A DNA stretch of 64,000 nucleotides from Nostoc sp. WHI (GTDB taxonomy: Bacteria; Cyanobacteriota; Cyanobacteriia; Cyanobacteriales; Nostocaceae). Both the position numbers and the translations under genes were made by a program. The DNA is taken from positions 47,513-111,512 of the forward strand of contig NZ_WBKM01000145.1 in NCBI RefSeq assembly GCF_015714725.1, given 5' to 3'. Below the pieces are notes generated by a model. That model had not been told where the DNA came from and did no database searches. It saw only the letters and a list, made by a program, of their open reading frames with translations. This document shows, in pieces, positions 63,668 through 64,000 of the stretch (the first letter of the stretch is position 1; each line of letters begins with the position of its first letter).

Positions 63668-63931
63668 ATGGTCAGAGTCCAATCGATTCCATTAAACCAA
63701 ATTAAACGGCCGTTGCCCCGTGCAAACGATCCAAATAAAGTGCAAGCTTTAATGGAATCGATTGCGGAGATTGGGCAGCAAGAACCCATTGATGTCCTAG
63801 AAGTAGATGGACAATATTATGGCTTTTCTGGTTGCCATCGGTATGAAGCTTGCCAGCGTTTAGGCAAAGAAACCATTTTAGCCAGAGTCCGTAAAGCTAA
63901 CCGCAGCGTTTTGAAGATGCACTTGGCATAG
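63668..63931 (+). CDS. srx: Sulfiredoxin
   Basis: ATG at 63668 (MVRVQSIPLNQIKRPLPRAN) is chosen; a TTG at 63653 lies upstream. The 87-residue protein has the ParB/Srx fold with the sulfiredoxin signature YYGFSGCHRYEACQRLG (catalytic Cys in GCHR). It reduces over-oxidised Cys of 2-Cys peroxiredoxins with ATP. A ParB role is unlikely because of length and the GCHR motif. It is divergent from the SpoIID gene. Confidence 0.9.
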   Translation: MVRVQSIPLNQIKRPLPRANDPNKVQALMESIAEIGQQEPIDVLEVDGQYYGFSGCHRYEACQRLGKETILARVRKANRSVLKMHLA

Positions 63932-63970
63932 AGAGTGGCGAGCCGGGGGACAAGGAGAATAACCTACCTA

Positions 63971-63998
63971 TGCCCAATGCCCAATGCCCAATGCCCAA
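63971..63998. repeat. Heptamer tandem repeat (TGCCCAA)
   Basis: Four copies of TGCCCAA lie at the window end after the sulfiredoxin gene. Confidence 0.8.
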
Positions 63999-64000
63999 TA

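Noticed and set aside
63668..63931. ParB partition protein
   Set aside because: The fold is shared, but length and the GCHR motif identify sulfiredoxin.

Overview
The window is a chromosomal segment of a filamentous, heterocyst-type cyanobacterium (Nostoc/Anabaena-like). This rests on the very frequent HIP1 octamer GCGATCGC, heptameric short tandem repeats between genes (for example at 63971-63998), many interspersed palindromic repeats, and cyanobacterial gene families: nifV-nifZ-nifT, ictB, Gap2-type GAPDH, CYP38-like cyclophilin, plant-type ferredoxin, cyanoexosortase B and DUF2949. No rRNA, tRNA or CRISPR array was recognised. Species assignment is not possible from the sequence alone.

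Layout. 1-7.7 kb: end of a sensor kinase, small enzymes (PPOX-like, GNAT, GST), hisS and aroA. 7.7-9.7 kb: a complete IS605-type element with divergent tnpB and tnpA. 9.7-14.2 kb: a long RluA-type pseudouridine synthase, a wrecked toxin-antitoxin region split by a MITE, a decayed WD40 gene and a type II NADH dehydrogenase. 14.4-19.4 kb: a MITE with target duplication, then a nitrogen-fixation segment (nifP-like serine acetyltransferase, two small proteins, nifV-nifZ-nifT, a thioredoxin-fold ferredoxin). 19.6-26.3 kb: accessory region with a GT-C membrane protein, three Uma2 nucleases, a RelBE-like pair, an orphan Phd-type antitoxin, an acyltransferase and a 42-bp tandem repeat. 26.5-41.5 kb: mostly housekeeping (proS, accB, efp, CYP38-like, thiL, gap2, nadD, murC, murB, ybaB, a low-molecular-weight phosphatase), interrupted by a tandem Uma2 duplication and MITEs. 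41.5-48 kb: a 5'-truncated tnpB abutting a response regulator, smpB, a WGxxGxxG protein, ictB and a degenerate GAF kinase. 48.5-56.1 kb: a sugar aminotransferase, cyanoexosortase B, its associated protein, a Wza-like exporter and a Wzc-like chain-length ATPase, which together look like a surface polysaccharide/protein-sorting locus. 56.1-64 kb: rhomboid protease, map, an oxidoreductase, a third tnpB, ferredoxin, a MITE, a SpoIID-like protein and sulfiredoxin.

The most distinctive signal is how small mobile and repetitive DNA reshapes genes. Three TnpB loci share a right-end pattern (hairpin followed by TCAA), and in one of them the terminal bases serve as the stop codon of a neighbouring response regulator. 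A 30-bp repeat sits in frame inside that same tnpB. A MITE separates the stumps of two different toxin genes. Two MITEs have clear target-site duplications, and a further MITE family is present as two 91-bp copies in opposite orientation. No wholly new multi-gene system is evident; the strongest leads are the predicted omega-RNA guides, the catalytically unusual TnpB and kinase, and the exosortase/exopolysaccharide locus.
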